64,000 bases of DNA from Crocinitomicaceae bacterium (lineage in GTDB: Bacteria; Bacteroidota; Bacteroidia; Flavobacteriales_D; Crocinitomicaceae): assembly GCA_020436025.1 (NCBI GenBank), contig JAGQYP010000011.1:1-64000 (forward strand). Direction: 5' to 3'. This document shows positions 8,901 through 17,800 of the stretch, piece by piece (within the stretch, counting starts at the first letter, position 1; each line of letters begins with the position of its first letter). The notes under the pieces were generated by a model. The model was given only the letters and a program-made list of their open reading frames with translations. It was not told the DNA's origin and made no database searches. A program made the position numbers and the translations under genes.

Positions 8901-10293
8901 GTAAAACTTCATTGGCTCTCTCCTCATCTTCTTGTCCATGACGCATGATTTCCAGATAGAAATCTTCACCAAACTGTTCTTTCCACCAAATCAATGCTTC
9001 TTCAGCTTGTGCCTCACCAACATTCAATATTTTTGAAGGAATTTCACCGTACAGATTTCCGGACAAGACAATCAAATCTTCTTTGAATTGCAGAATTAAA
9101 TCTTTGTCAATTCGCGGGACATAATAAAACCCATCTATATAAGCCAAAGAAGCCAGTTTTGCCAAATTGTGATAGCCTCGCTTATTTTTAGCAAGAAACA
9201 CGACTTGATAACCATTGTCTTTGTATTCTTTGTTTTTGTGATCGTTGCATACGAAGAACTCACATCCTACAATCGGAGTCAGCTCCATTTCTTCAAATTC
9301 TTCTCCTTTTTCCTCTGCTTCCTTTCTCCTAGCCTGCACCCCTTTATTATGACCAAGAACAGCATTCACAAAATGAAAAGCAGCCATCATATTGCCTGAG
9401 TCGGTCAAAGCCACCCCAGGCATTTTTTCAGCGGCAGCAGCATTAACTAGACTTCCAATTTGAATGGTTGACTGAAGAATCGAGAATTGAGAGTGATTGT
9501 GAAGATGGGAATAAGCAACTCCTTCCAATTGCTTTAAACCTTCTTTAGTAGAAATTCCGCCACTTTCATCTCCCTTCTCTTTTTCAAGTCTTTTCTTGAT
9601 AAGCAGACTCTCTTCTTTCAGATTGAAATGTTTCAACCCTACTGGCTGAAAAGGAACTGAATTACTATCTCTGAATTTGGTTAAGTACTCCAGATCGATT
9701 CCTTCATCATTCTCGAATACATCATACTGACGCATTAATTCAAGAAAGCACCTTGTTGTGGCTTCTACGTCCGCAGTAGCATTGTGAGCTTCATGAAACC
9801 CTTGCCCAAAAAGAAATTGGTGTAACTCCGTAAGTGTAGGTAATTTGAACTTCCCACCTCGACCTCCAGGAAGTTGGCATAATTCTGCCGTGTCTTCGGT
9901 ACAGGTGTCCAGTTTGGGCATGTCTGTCAATCCAGTGTCCATTTCAGAGCGATAAAGCTCACACCCCATGACATTGATATCAAAATCAATATTTTGCCCA
10001 ACAACGTATTTGGTTTTTTGGAGAACGGCTAGGAATTCGTTCAGAGCAAAACTCAGATCAACTCCTTTTTCACTTGCGAGCTCTGTAGAAATCCCATGAA
10101 TTCTTTCGGAATCATAGGGAATATCAAAGCCGTCTGGTTTGATTAGGTAGTCTTTATGTTCAATTAAATTCCCCCATTCATCATGTAATTGCCACGCAAT
10201 CTGAATACATCTAGGCCAATTTTCAGTGTCTGAAATGGGCGCATTGTAATCTCTGGGTAACCCAGTTGTTTCTGTGTCAAAAATTAAATACAT
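5911..10293 (-). CDS. dnaE: DNA polymerase III alpha subunit with N-terminal DEDDh exonuclease
   Basis: This is the replicative polymerase, 1460 aa, longer than E. coli DnaE (1160 aa) because of an extra N-terminal domain. Residues 1-190 form a DEDDh exonuclease: DTET at 6-9, NIDFD near 101-105 and HNATAD at 170-175, all acidic residues intact, so proofreading is probably built in. A PHP domain starts near 261 (SHLHNHSQFS). The polymerase core has the catalytic PDIDIDFDD near 686-694. Tandem HhH and OB regions follow (GIVTEVEHRFTKKGQPFGTIEFED). This fused form is usual for Flavobacteriia. It is transcribed alone, divergent from the S9 peptidase gene. Confidence 0.96.
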   Translation of the reverse strand: MYLIFDTETTGLPRDYNAPISDTENWPRCIQIAWQLHDEWGNLIEHKDYLIKPDGFDIPYDSERIHGISTELASEKGVDLSFALNEFLAVLQKTKYVVGQNIDFDINVMGCELYRSEMDTGLTDMPKLDTCTEDTAELCQLPGGRGGKFKLPTLTELHQFLFGQGFHEAHNATADVEATTRCFLELMRQYDVFENDEGIDLEYLTKFRDSNSVPFQPVGLKHFNLKEESLLIKKRLEKEKGDESGGISTKEGLKQLEGVAYSHLHNHSQFSILQSTIQIGSLVNAAAAEKMPGVALTDSGNMMAAFHFVNAVLGHNKGVQARRKEAEEKGEEFEEMELTPIVGCEFFVCNDHKNKEYKDNGYQVVFLAKNKRGYHNLAKLASLAYIDGFYYVPRIDKDLILQFKEDLIVLSGNLYGEIPSKILNVGEAQAEEALIWWKEQFGEDFYLEIMRHGQEDEERANEVLLRFAEKHEVKIVATNNTYYIEKEDANAHDILLCVKDGELQSTPKGRGRGFRYGLENEEYYFKSQDEMKELFADLPEAIINIQEIVDKVEPFELARDVLLPKFDIPEEFLDPLDDEDGGKRGENAFLRHLTYVGAEKRYGEITDEIRERLDFELEIIAKTGYPGYFLIVQDFTTEARNMGVSVGPGRGSAAGSAVAYCIGITNVDPIAYDLLFERFLNPDRVSMPDIDIDFDDEGRQRVIDYVIEKYGSNQVAQIITYGTMAAKSSIRDTARVLDLPLYEADRIAKLVPDIKLKKLFGLPEEELQDKLNNEQMQMANELKSLANGNDIQAQTIQQAQILEGSVRNTGIHACGVIITPDDITNFVPVALAKDSDMCCTQFDNSVVESAGLLKMDFLGLKTLSLIKDAVAIVKDRHGIEIIPDEIPLDDEKTYELFQRGETVGIFQFESPGMQKHLKSLKPDKFGDLIAMNALYRPGPLEYIPNFIARKHGREEIQYDLPDMEEYLAETYGITVYQEQVMLLSQKLAGFTKGQADALRKAMGKKKIEILNQMFPLFIEGGGKNNHPEEILTKIWKDWEAFAAYAFNKSHSTCYSVVAFHTAYLKAHYPAEYMASVLSNNMNDIKSVTFFMEECKRMGLEVLGPDINESQYKFTVNKEGAIRFGLGAIKGVGVNPVNAIINGREEEGTYKTIFDFTKRIDLRSCNKKVFESLALAGAFDSFKKIHRAQYFADDGKGRMFLETAIKFGANFQENANSSQHSLFGGGNDEELTEPQPPKADKWSSLQKLGKEKEVVGIYISGHPLDDFKLEIDSFCTGTVSMLNNMEQYLNKELTIPGIVTEVEHRFTKKGQPFGTIEFEDYTDSHKLFLFGEDYLKLKHFMIQGAFLYFKGKVQRPMMYGKPMDKLEYKVNTIELLPEIRDKKTKAIRFNMSSHDVDIQLINQLENIFNQYNGSTQVKFTVYDEAEKIFVHMPSRVLKVNINNELLEEVDKLGVINYELIA

Positions 10294-10393
10294 AAAGTAT
10301 GGGAAAACTTAGGGTAAAGTTAGTTATTAAATTTTTCTATTTTTAAGCCCCTGTGTGGATAGTTTTCAACATAAAAATAAACGAATGATAATT

Positions 10394-12808
10394 ATGAAAA
10401 AGTTATTTCTATTAATCCCCTCACTACTCGCTTTTTTAACCTTGATAGCTCAAGAAAATACCCCTTATCAAAAACCTAGTAAGGAAATTTCGGATTTAGC
10501 TCTTGCTGATACACCTCCCTATCCTTTCTTTTTGAAGGAGAAGAAAAAAATGGTATTGCTTTATCGCAAAAAATACAAAAGCATTGAAGAACTAGCAGAT
10601 AAAGAAATTCGATTGGCTGGATTACGTTTAAATCCAGACTTGAAAATTTCTAGCAGGCAAACTTATTATTATGATTTAGCGATTCAGAATGTAGGAAGCA
10701 AGGAAATCATTAAAGTAAAAGGATTACCAGAAAATTGCAGAATCGCCAATTTAAGTTTATCCCCGGATGAGAACTACATGACATTTCTCATTCCTGAAAA
10801 AGGGGAATTGAAGCCTTGGATTTTGGATATCGAAAAGGCTGAAGCAAGCAAAATAAAGGATGTAAAGATGAGTGCATCGATGGGCTCAGCTATGAGATGG
10901 TTTACGGATAGTGAAAATCTTTTGCTTCAAATCGATCCAGGTAATTTGAAATTAACAGATCCAGACAAAAGTATTCCAACAGGACCAGTTATCTCGAATA
11001 GTAACGGATCAAAGGCTCAGAACAGAACCTATCAAGATTTGCTTAAAAATAAAGTGGATGAAGACAATTTTACGGCCTTAACCACATCAAAGCTGATGTT
11101 GTACAATATCAAATCTAAAGAATTTAAACCTTTTATTGAGGAAGAAGCTATTTATTCTAGAGTAAGCATGTCTCCGGATAACAAATATTTATTGGTGGAA
11201 TCAATCAATAAACCATTTTCTTATTTGGTACCCTATTACCGTTTTCCGTCGAAGACAATTATTTACGATCGATCCGGAAAAAAAATTAGCTTGGTTATGG
11301 ATAAACCTCTTACAGAAGAGCTACCAAAAGGAACGATGGCTGTTAGAACAGGCATGAGAAACATAAACTGGCGACCAGACAAACCGGCCACATTAACCTA
11401 TATCGAAGCCATGGATGGTGGAGATCCCGAAAAAGAAGTCGAATTCCGAGACGGATTGTATCAGATTGAAGCTCCTTTCAATGGAAAAGGAAAGTTAATG
11501 GTTCAAACGATTAATAGAATATATTCCATCGATTGGGCCAATGATAATTTAGCTATTGTTCATGATTATTGGTGGAATACCAGAAATACAAAATCCTATA
11601 AATTCAATCCATCTAATCCGAATGAAAAACCAAAAATCTTGTGGGATAGAAATTACCAGGATGCTTACTCAGACCCAGGATCATTCATTTCAGAAGAAAA
11701 TGATTGGAATAGAGATGTGTTGGTGACTGATGGAGATTATTTGTACATGGAAGGGGATGGTCAAACAGAAGAAGGGAAAAAACCATTTATCAGCAAATAC
11801 AATATAAAAACAGGTAAAATGACGAAAGTATTCGAAATTCAAAATAAAAATGAGTACAAAAGTATTCGACGAATTATTGATGTTCGAAGTGGAGAAATTC
11901 TAACCTCTAAGGAATCTCCAACGGAATACCCGAATTATTATTTAGAAAACATCAAGACGAAAAAACGAGCTCAGCAAATTACCTTTTTTGAAAATCCATT
12001 TAAGTCCTTCGAGGGAGTTACCAAGCAATTAGTGAAATACAAGAGAGATGACGGCATTGAGCTTTCAGCTACCCTATATATTCCAGAAGGACATCTGGAC
12101 AAAAAAGAAGGAAAGCTTCCTATGTTAATGTGGGCATATCCACGGGAATTTAAAGATAAATCAAGTGCAGGACAGGTTTCCGGCGACCCAAATGAATTCA
12201 ATTATATTTGGTATGGTTCTCCTTTGTTTTGGGCTGCTAAAGGATATGTCGTGATGGATGAAACCGCCTTCCCAATTATTGGTGAAGGAGATGATGAGCC
12301 GAACGATACATTTTTAAAGCAATTGGTTGCCAATGCAAAAGCGGCTATCGATTATGTTGATTCTTTAGGATATATCGATCGCACTAAAGTAGCTGTTGGA
12401 GGGCATTCTTATGGAGCCTTCATGACTGCCAATTTGTTAACGCATTCTGATTTGTTTGCCGCAGGAATAGCTCGTTCAGGCGCCTACAATCGTACATTAA
12501 CTCCTTTCGGATTTCAAAGTGAAGAAAGATCCTATTGGGAAGCTCCTGAGATTTACAATACCATGTCTCCTTTCATGAGTGCTGATCAGATGAAAAACCC
12601 ATTACTGATCATTCATGGTCAAGCCGATAACAATTCAGGAACTTATCCCATGCAATCAGAAAGATATTTTAATGCTTTAAAAGGTCATGGGGCCACTGCC
12701 AGACTTGTTATGTTACCTCTTGAGTCTCATGGGTATGCTGCCGAAGAATCAATTCTGCATATGTTATGGGAACAAGAAGAATGGTTGAAAAAGTATTGTG
12801 GAAAGTAA
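10394..12808 (+). CDS. Secreted S9 family serine peptidase, glutamyl-endopeptidase-like
   Basis: A prolyl-oligopeptidase-fold peptidase of about 804 aa. The ATG at 10394 gives a clean signal peptide (MKKLFLLIPSLLAFLTLIAQ); in-frame ATGs at 10355 and 10385 would only add a charged leader. An N-terminal beta-propeller is followed by an alpha/beta-hydrolase domain with the triad Ser672 (GGHSYG), Asp745 (HGQADN) and His779 (ESHGY). The region IARSGAYNRTLTPFGFQ closely resembles chloroplast glutamyl endopeptidase (CGEP, S9D), suggesting cleavage after Glu. It probably acts in the periplasm or outside the cell, degrading peptides. Confidence 0.92.
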   Translation: MKKLFLLIPSLLAFLTLIAQENTPYQKPSKEISDLALADTPPYPFFLKEKKKMVLLYRKKYKSIEELADKEIRLAGLRLNPDLKISSRQTYYYDLAIQNVGSKEIIKVKGLPENCRIANLSLSPDENYMTFLIPEKGELKPWILDIEKAEASKIKDVKMSASMGSAMRWFTDSENLLLQIDPGNLKLTDPDKSIPTGPVISNSNGSKAQNRTYQDLLKNKVDEDNFTALTTSKLMLYNIKSKEFKPFIEEEAIYSRVSMSPDNKYLLVESINKPFSYLVPYYRFPSKTIIYDRSGKKISLVMDKPLTEELPKGTMAVRTGMRNINWRPDKPATLTYIEAMDGGDPEKEVEFRDGLYQIEAPFNGKGKLMVQTINRIYSIDWANDNLAIVHDYWWNTRNTKSYKFNPSNPNEKPKILWDRNYQDAYSDPGSFISEENDWNRDVLVTDGDYLYMEGDGQTEEGKKPFISKYNIKTGKMTKVFEIQNKNEYKSIRRIIDVRSGEILTSKESPTEYPNYYLENIKTKKRAQQITFFENPFKSFEGVTKQLVKYKRDDGIELSATLYIPEGHLDKKEGKLPMLMWAYPREFKDKSSAGQVSGDPNEFNYIWYGSPLFWAAKGYVVMDETAFPIIGEGDDEPNDTFLKQLVANAKAAIDYVDSLGYIDRTKVAVGGHSYGAFMTANLLTHSDLFAAGIARSGAYNRTLTPFGFQSEERSYWEAPEIYNTMSPFMSADQMKNPLLIIHGQADNNSGTYPMQSERYFNALKGHGATARLVMLPLESHGYAAEESILHMLWEQEEWLKKYCGK

Positions 12809-12859
12809 ATTTCTGCTTAGATTAGATGCGTTATATTAATTTCTAAAAATAAATCTACC

Positions 12860-13564
12860 ATGGAAGAAATACTAGATGATAAGTCATTCGAAAAAAGCTC
12901 ATTGGCCAATTTGAGAAATAATGAGCAGAGAAAAACGGGCGTAATTGTTTTGTTTTCAATTGTTACGGTATTCAATATTGTAATGGTATTCTTGTTGCTG
13001 AGTCAAGTGAATTTACTTGAGGATGCAATAAATGGCAACATCCCAACAATGGAAGAAGCTGAGGCTAATGATGGCAACATTGTCATGACAACAGCTGTAA
13101 GTGGAATCGCACGGATTGTTTTAATCGTACTATTCATGATGTGGATGCGAAGAGCATATGCCAATTTGATTCGAATTGGAGTCAAAACAGAAAGTGATGA
13201 CTCAGTCGCTATTTGGAGTTGGTTTGTGCCTATTTACAATTTCATTAAACCCGTAGGAATGATTCTTGAAATCTGGAAACTGACCCAAAAGAAGGTTCAG
13301 GAATTCAAGAGTGGGTTTCAAATTAACTCATCTTCTGCCATCATTTTCATTTGGTGGATCGCTTATGTATTGAATGTGATTCTTGGTGTGAACGCGAGTA
13401 TGAAAAATAGAAATGCCATTGAGACTGGGGATTTGCAAGGATTGGTGGATGCAAGTAATATTTCCATGTACGGATTCATTCTCGCTACCATTTCATCCAT
13501 ATTTGGAATCATTATGGTGATGCAAATTGGAAAAGCTGAAAAAGAACTTATGAATTGCGAATAA
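12860..13564 (+). CDS. DUF4328 family membrane protein
   Basis: A 234-aa integral membrane protein with an acidic cytosolic N-terminus and four to five hydrophobic segments (about 30-50, 75-100, 155-175, 200-225). The conserved DUF4328 signature is present: RRAYANLIRIG, then WSWFVPIYNFIKPVGMILEIWK. The family's biochemical role is not known. It lies 51 bases downstream of the peptidase gene on the same strand and ends in a strong bidirectional terminator. Confidence 0.85.
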   Translation: MEEILDDKSFEKSSLANLRNNEQRKTGVIVLFSIVTVFNIVMVFLLLSQVNLLEDAINGNIPTMEEAEANDGNIVMTTAVSGIARIVLIVLFMMWMRRAYANLIRIGVKTESDDSVAIWSWFVPIYNFIKPVGMILEIWKLTQKKVQEFKSGFQINSSSAIIFIWWIAYVLNVILGVNASMKNRNAIETGDLQGLVDASNISMYGFILATISSIFGIIMVMQIGKAEKELMNCE

Positions 13565-13593
13565 AAAAAGGGGCTTGTGATAAGCCCCTTTTT
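13565..13593. terminator. Bidirectional hairpin terminator
   Basis: A perfect 12-bp stem, AAAAAGGGGCTT with AAGCCCCTTTTT around a 5-base loop, has A and T tracts on both sides. It sits between the converging DUF4328 gene (plus) and lipoprotein gene (minus) and can end both transcripts. Confidence 0.9.
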
Positions 13594-13610
13594 CATTGTA
13601 ATTCTATTGA

Positions 13611-14102
13611 TTATTTAAACTTGAATGTTTTTGCTACTTCACTTCCTTTTTTAACCTGATCCATGGAAGTACAATAAAAATACTTGTCTTTATCTGCAAC
13701 CTTAATGGAGAACCAAACGCCATCTTTTTCATAAAAATAAACACAATCAAATTCAGAGTTATTATCTCTTCCTTCAGATTTGATTACATAATGTGTTTCT
13801 GACGACTCCACTACTTCATCTCCAAATTTCTTTGCATTATCCACAACATCAACAGTTCTATTTTTGTCTGATTCTGTAATAGTAACCACTAGATTATCTT
13901 CGTATTCAATGTCAATTGCTTTTTTAAGAACTTTTAATTCGTAATTGGTAGAGAAATTAACCGCATTAACCCTTTTTGGATTTCCAGCTTCAATTGTAGC
14001 ATCCAAACCGTATTCGGAAAGATCTAAAGTCTTGCCTTTTTCATCTTCACCTCCACAAGACAACAAAGCGAGTGGTAAAATAAACAGTAATAATTTTTTC
14101 AT
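13611..14102 (-). CDS. Lipoprotein, paralog of the adjacent upstream gene
   Basis: The 163-aa product has a lipoprotein signal peptide (MKKLLLFILPLALLSC, lipidated Cys at 16) followed by a Gly/Asp/Glu-rich linker. The mature domain, starting LDLSEYGLDATIEAG, is alternately hydrophobic and polar, like a beta-rich domain, and ends EVAKTFKFK. The same framework (LNLKEYGLDANIQ ... EIARTFKFS) is in the neighbouring gene, so the two arose by tandem duplication and are probably co-transcribed. The function is unknown. A Cys in EFDCVYF and another in YFYCTS might form a disulfide. Confidence 0.82.
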   Translation of the reverse strand: MKKLLLFILPLALLSCGGEDEKGKTLDLSEYGLDATIEAGNPKRVNAVNFSTNYELKVLKKAIDIEYEDNLVVTITESDKNRTVDVVDNAKKFGDEVVESSETHYVIKSEGRDNNSEFDCVYFYEKDGVWFSIKVADKDKYFYCTSMDQVKKGSEVAKTFKFK

Positions 14103-14111
14103 TTTTTCTGA

Positions 14112-14624
14112 TTAACTAAATTTAAATGTTCTCGCTATTTCAAGGCCAGATTTTGCCAATTCAATGGATGGGCATTGAGCTTTTGAAACAGGATCGCAAA
14201 CTTTTACTTCAATAAAGGCATTGTCTTTTTCAATAAACAAAGATACATCATAAACCGGTTCACCGTTATCACCTTCTTGCTCAATAATACAGTAATCCTC
14301 TCCTTTCTCAATGATTGTTTCTCCAAAACCTTCTGCGAACTCAACTTTCATTTCGACTCCGTTTTCCTGGCATTCGGTGATCACAAGCATGATATTTTCT
14401 TTTGCTTTGATCTCAATTCTTTTATTCGGAAGAATTTTTTGTTCATATTTTGCTTCATTATCTAAAACTTCTACTGAAGCATCTTGAATTTGAATATTTG
14501 CATCCAATCCATATTCCTTCAAATTTAAAGTAGAATTAGACTCCATTTGTTTTGCTTCGATCACTTCAGATCCGCAAGAAATGAATAAGCTTAAAGAGAT
14601 AATCAAACAACCAAAAATTTTCAT
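14112..14624 (-). CDS. Lipoprotein, paralog of the adjacent downstream gene
   Basis: The ATG at 14624 is preferred over a GTG at 14633 because it starts a standard lipoprotein signal (MKIFGCLIISLSLFISC, lipidated Cys near 17), giving about 170 aa. The mature domain begins LNLKEYGLDANIQIQDA and ends EIARTFKFS, matching the neighbouring lipoprotein in order, length and end motifs but with strong divergence between. The genes are 9 bases apart and read as one unit. A short inverted repeat (GCAGT-tac-ACTGC) lies at 14642-14654 upstream and could be an operator. No function is known. Confidence 0.8.
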   Translation of the reverse strand: MKIFGCLIISLSLFISCGSEVIEAKQMESNSTLNLKEYGLDANIQIQDASVEVLDNEAKYEQKILPNKRIEIKAKENIMLVITECQENGVEMKVEFAEGFGETIIEKGEDYCIIEQEGDNGEPVYDVSLFIEKDNAFIEVKVCDPVSKAQCPSIELAKSGLEIARTFKFS

Positions 14625-14825
14625 AATCCTCACATTTTATTGCAGTTACACTGCTATATGTCTTTTCAACAGGCGGCTAAAGATAGGAAAAAATGATTCA
14701 AACTGTTACACCTTATCTAATTCAGAACCAGATTTCTAAAAACCTTAACAATTAGGTAATATTTGATCTGGATAAAATGTGAATTTCTGTTTGATATTAT
14801 TCAGTCCGTTTGAGCAATATTTGAT

Positions 14826-14833
14826 TAACTTTG
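14826..14833 (+). promoter_or_regulatory. Possible -7 promoter element for purL
   Basis: TAACTTTG matches the Bacteroidota -7 consensus TAnnTTTG and lies 19 bases before the purL ATG at 14853. A TTTG at 14809-14812 is too close to be a standard -33 box, so the upstream half of the promoter is weak or atypical. Confidence 0.45.
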
Positions 14834-14852
14834 CAGACCAAAATTGAATTCA

Positions 14853-17800
14853 ATGATAAAGTTTTTTGAGAACTCTGACAGAGTATTTGTTGTAGAAGTC
14901 CAAGAGAATCTAAGCGGGGATGATGTTTCTAAGCTGGAATGGTTGTTTGGAGGGGCTAAATTGGTGAATCAAGAATCAATATCAGGAGCTTTTGTTGGTC
15001 CAAGAGCAGCCATGGTATCACCTTGGTCAACAAATGCGGTAGAGATTACTCAAAATATGAGTATTACGGGAATCAAAAGAATTGAAGAATACTTTAAATC
15101 GGATCAAACAGAGCTTCAATTTGACCCCATGCTTCAACAGAAATTCTCTCTTCTAGATCAATCTATTTACAAGATTAACATTCAACCTGAAGATATTATG
15201 GAGATTTCTGATATTGCTGCTTTCAACCAACAAGAAGGATTAGCTTTAAACGAGGAAGAAATTGAATATTTGGAGGATCTTTCTAAAAGACTAGGAAGGA
15301 AATTGACAGATAGTGAAGTGTTTGGTTTTTCTCAAGTTAACTCGGAACATTGCAGACATAAAATCTTTAACGGAACCTTTATCATTGATGGGAAAGAAAT
15401 GCCTTCTTCCCTATTTAAAATGATCCGTAAAACTTCAGAAACTCACCCGAATTCAATTGTTTCGGCTTACAAAGACAATGTTGCTTTTGTGAAAGGTCCG
15501 AAAGTTGAACAATTTGCACCAAAATCAGCAGACAAACCAGATTATTACCAAACCTCAGATTTTAACTCTGTAATTTCTTTAAAAGCTGAAACTCACAACT
15601 TCCCTACCACTGTAGAGCCCTTTAACGGAGCCGCAACTGGTTCTGGAGGAGAAATAAGAGATAGATTGGCCGGAGGAAAGGGTTCATTGCCTTTAGCAGG
15701 TACTGCGGTTTACATGACCTCTTATTCCCGATTGGAAGAAAACAGGCCATGGGAAAAAGGAATGAAAGCTCGTGACTGGCTGTATCAAACTCCTTTAGAC
15801 ATCTTAATTAAAGCTTCTAATGGAGCATCAGATTTTGGGAATAAATTTGGGCAACCTTTGATTTCTGGATCAGTTTTAACCTTTGAACACAAAGAGGAAG
15901 CGCGAAAATTAGGTTTCGATAAAGTAATCATGCTTGCAGGTGGAATTGGCTATGGAAAAGAAGAGGAATCACTCAAAGGACATCCTAAAGCCTCAGACAA
16001 GATTGTAATTCTAGGTGGAGAAAACTACCGAATTGGTATGGGAGGAGCTGCTGTATCAAGTGCAGATACTGGAGAATTTGATTCAGCAATCGAATTGAAT
16101 GCCATCCAAAGATCCAATCCAGAAATGCAAAAAAGAGCTGCTAACGCGGTTAGAGCCATGGTTGAATCTGATAAAAACCCAATTGTTTCCATTCACGATC
16201 ACGGAGCTGGAGGACACTTAAATTGTCTTTCAGAATTAGTAGAAGAAACTGGTGGTAAAATAGATACGGACAAACTACCAATTGGAGACCCAACCCTATC
16301 TCAAAAGGAACTAATCGGCAACGAATCTCAGGAAAGAATGGGATTAGTCATCGGGAAGGAAGACATTGACATGCTAAAAAAAGTGTCTGAAAGAGAACGT
16401 TCTCCATTTTACGAAGTTGGTGAAGTAACTCAGGATCATAGATTTACTTTTGAGCAGTCTTCTACAGGAAAGAAACCGATGGATTTGAATTTGGGGGATA
16501 TGTTTGGTTCATCTCCAAAAACCATTATGACTGACGAAACAGTTCCAGTGAACTATCCACAGATTCAATATGATTCTTCAAAGGTGGAAGAATATTTGAA
16601 AGCAGTATTGCAATTGGAAGCCGTTGCTTGTAAGGATTGGCTAACAAATAAAGTAGACCGATGTGTAACGGGAAGAGTAGCCAAGCAGCAATGCGTTGGT
16701 AGTCTGCAAATTCCATTGAACAACGTTGGTGTTATGGCACTTGATTATCAGGGAAAAAACGGAGTAGCTACTTCTATCGGACACTCACCTATTTCGGGAC
16801 TCATAGATCCTGTAGCGGGTTCAAGAAATTCCATTGCGGAATCTTTAACAAATATCATCTGGGCACCTTTGTCTGAGAATTTAAAATCTGTTTCACTTTC
16901 TGCGAATTGGATGTGGCCATGCAAGAACAAAGGAGAAGATGCTAGGCTGTACAAGGCTGTAGAGGCGGTATCAGAATTTGCAATTGAGCTAGGAATTAAC
17001 GTACCAACTGGAAAGGATTCTCTTTCCATGAAACAGAAATACAAGAACGAAGAAGTGATTTCTCCAGGTACTGTTATTATTTCAGCTGCTGGTCACTGTT
17101 CTGATATTACAAAAGTGGTAGAACCCGCTCTAAAAGCAAAAGGTGATCTTTTCTACATTGATTTATCCGGAGACACTTTAAAATTAGGTGGTTCCAGTTT
17201 TGCGCAAGTGATGTGTTCATTAGGCAATGAAGCGCCTACTATCTCAGATGCAAGCTATTTTAAAAATGTTTTCAACGTTATTCAAGAAGCAATTAAGGCG
17301 GACGAAATTATCGCTGGCCATGATATTTCCTCGGGAGGAATGATAACAACATTACTAGAAATGTGTTTCCCAAATAATGGAATTGGTGCAAACATTGATC
17401 TTTCTGAAATCCAAGCCAATGACGATATTCACCTATTATTTTCAGAGAATTCAGGTTTGATTATTCAGTCGGATAAAGCAGGGTTATTTAGAAAGAGATT
17501 AGAAGATCAAAGTATTAATTTTAAATTTATTGGAGAATCTACTTCAAGTAATAGTTTAAGGATTGTAGCTAAGGATTCGGCCTATGAATTTTCAATTTCA
17601 GATTATCGAGATGTTTGGTATAAAACTTCTTATCTACTTGATCAACATCAATCTGGAAAAGTGAAAGCTAAAGAAAGATTTGATAATTATAAGAATCTGG
17701 CTTTGGAGTATGTTTTCCCTAAAGGTTTTGATGGTCAGAAACCAAATATCAACACGAACAAGCCAAGAATTAAAGCGGCGATCATTAGAGAAAAAGGATC

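Noticed and set aside
14844..14852. TTG start for purL adding three residues
   Set aside because: ATG at 14853 gives the natural start and fits the -7 box better.
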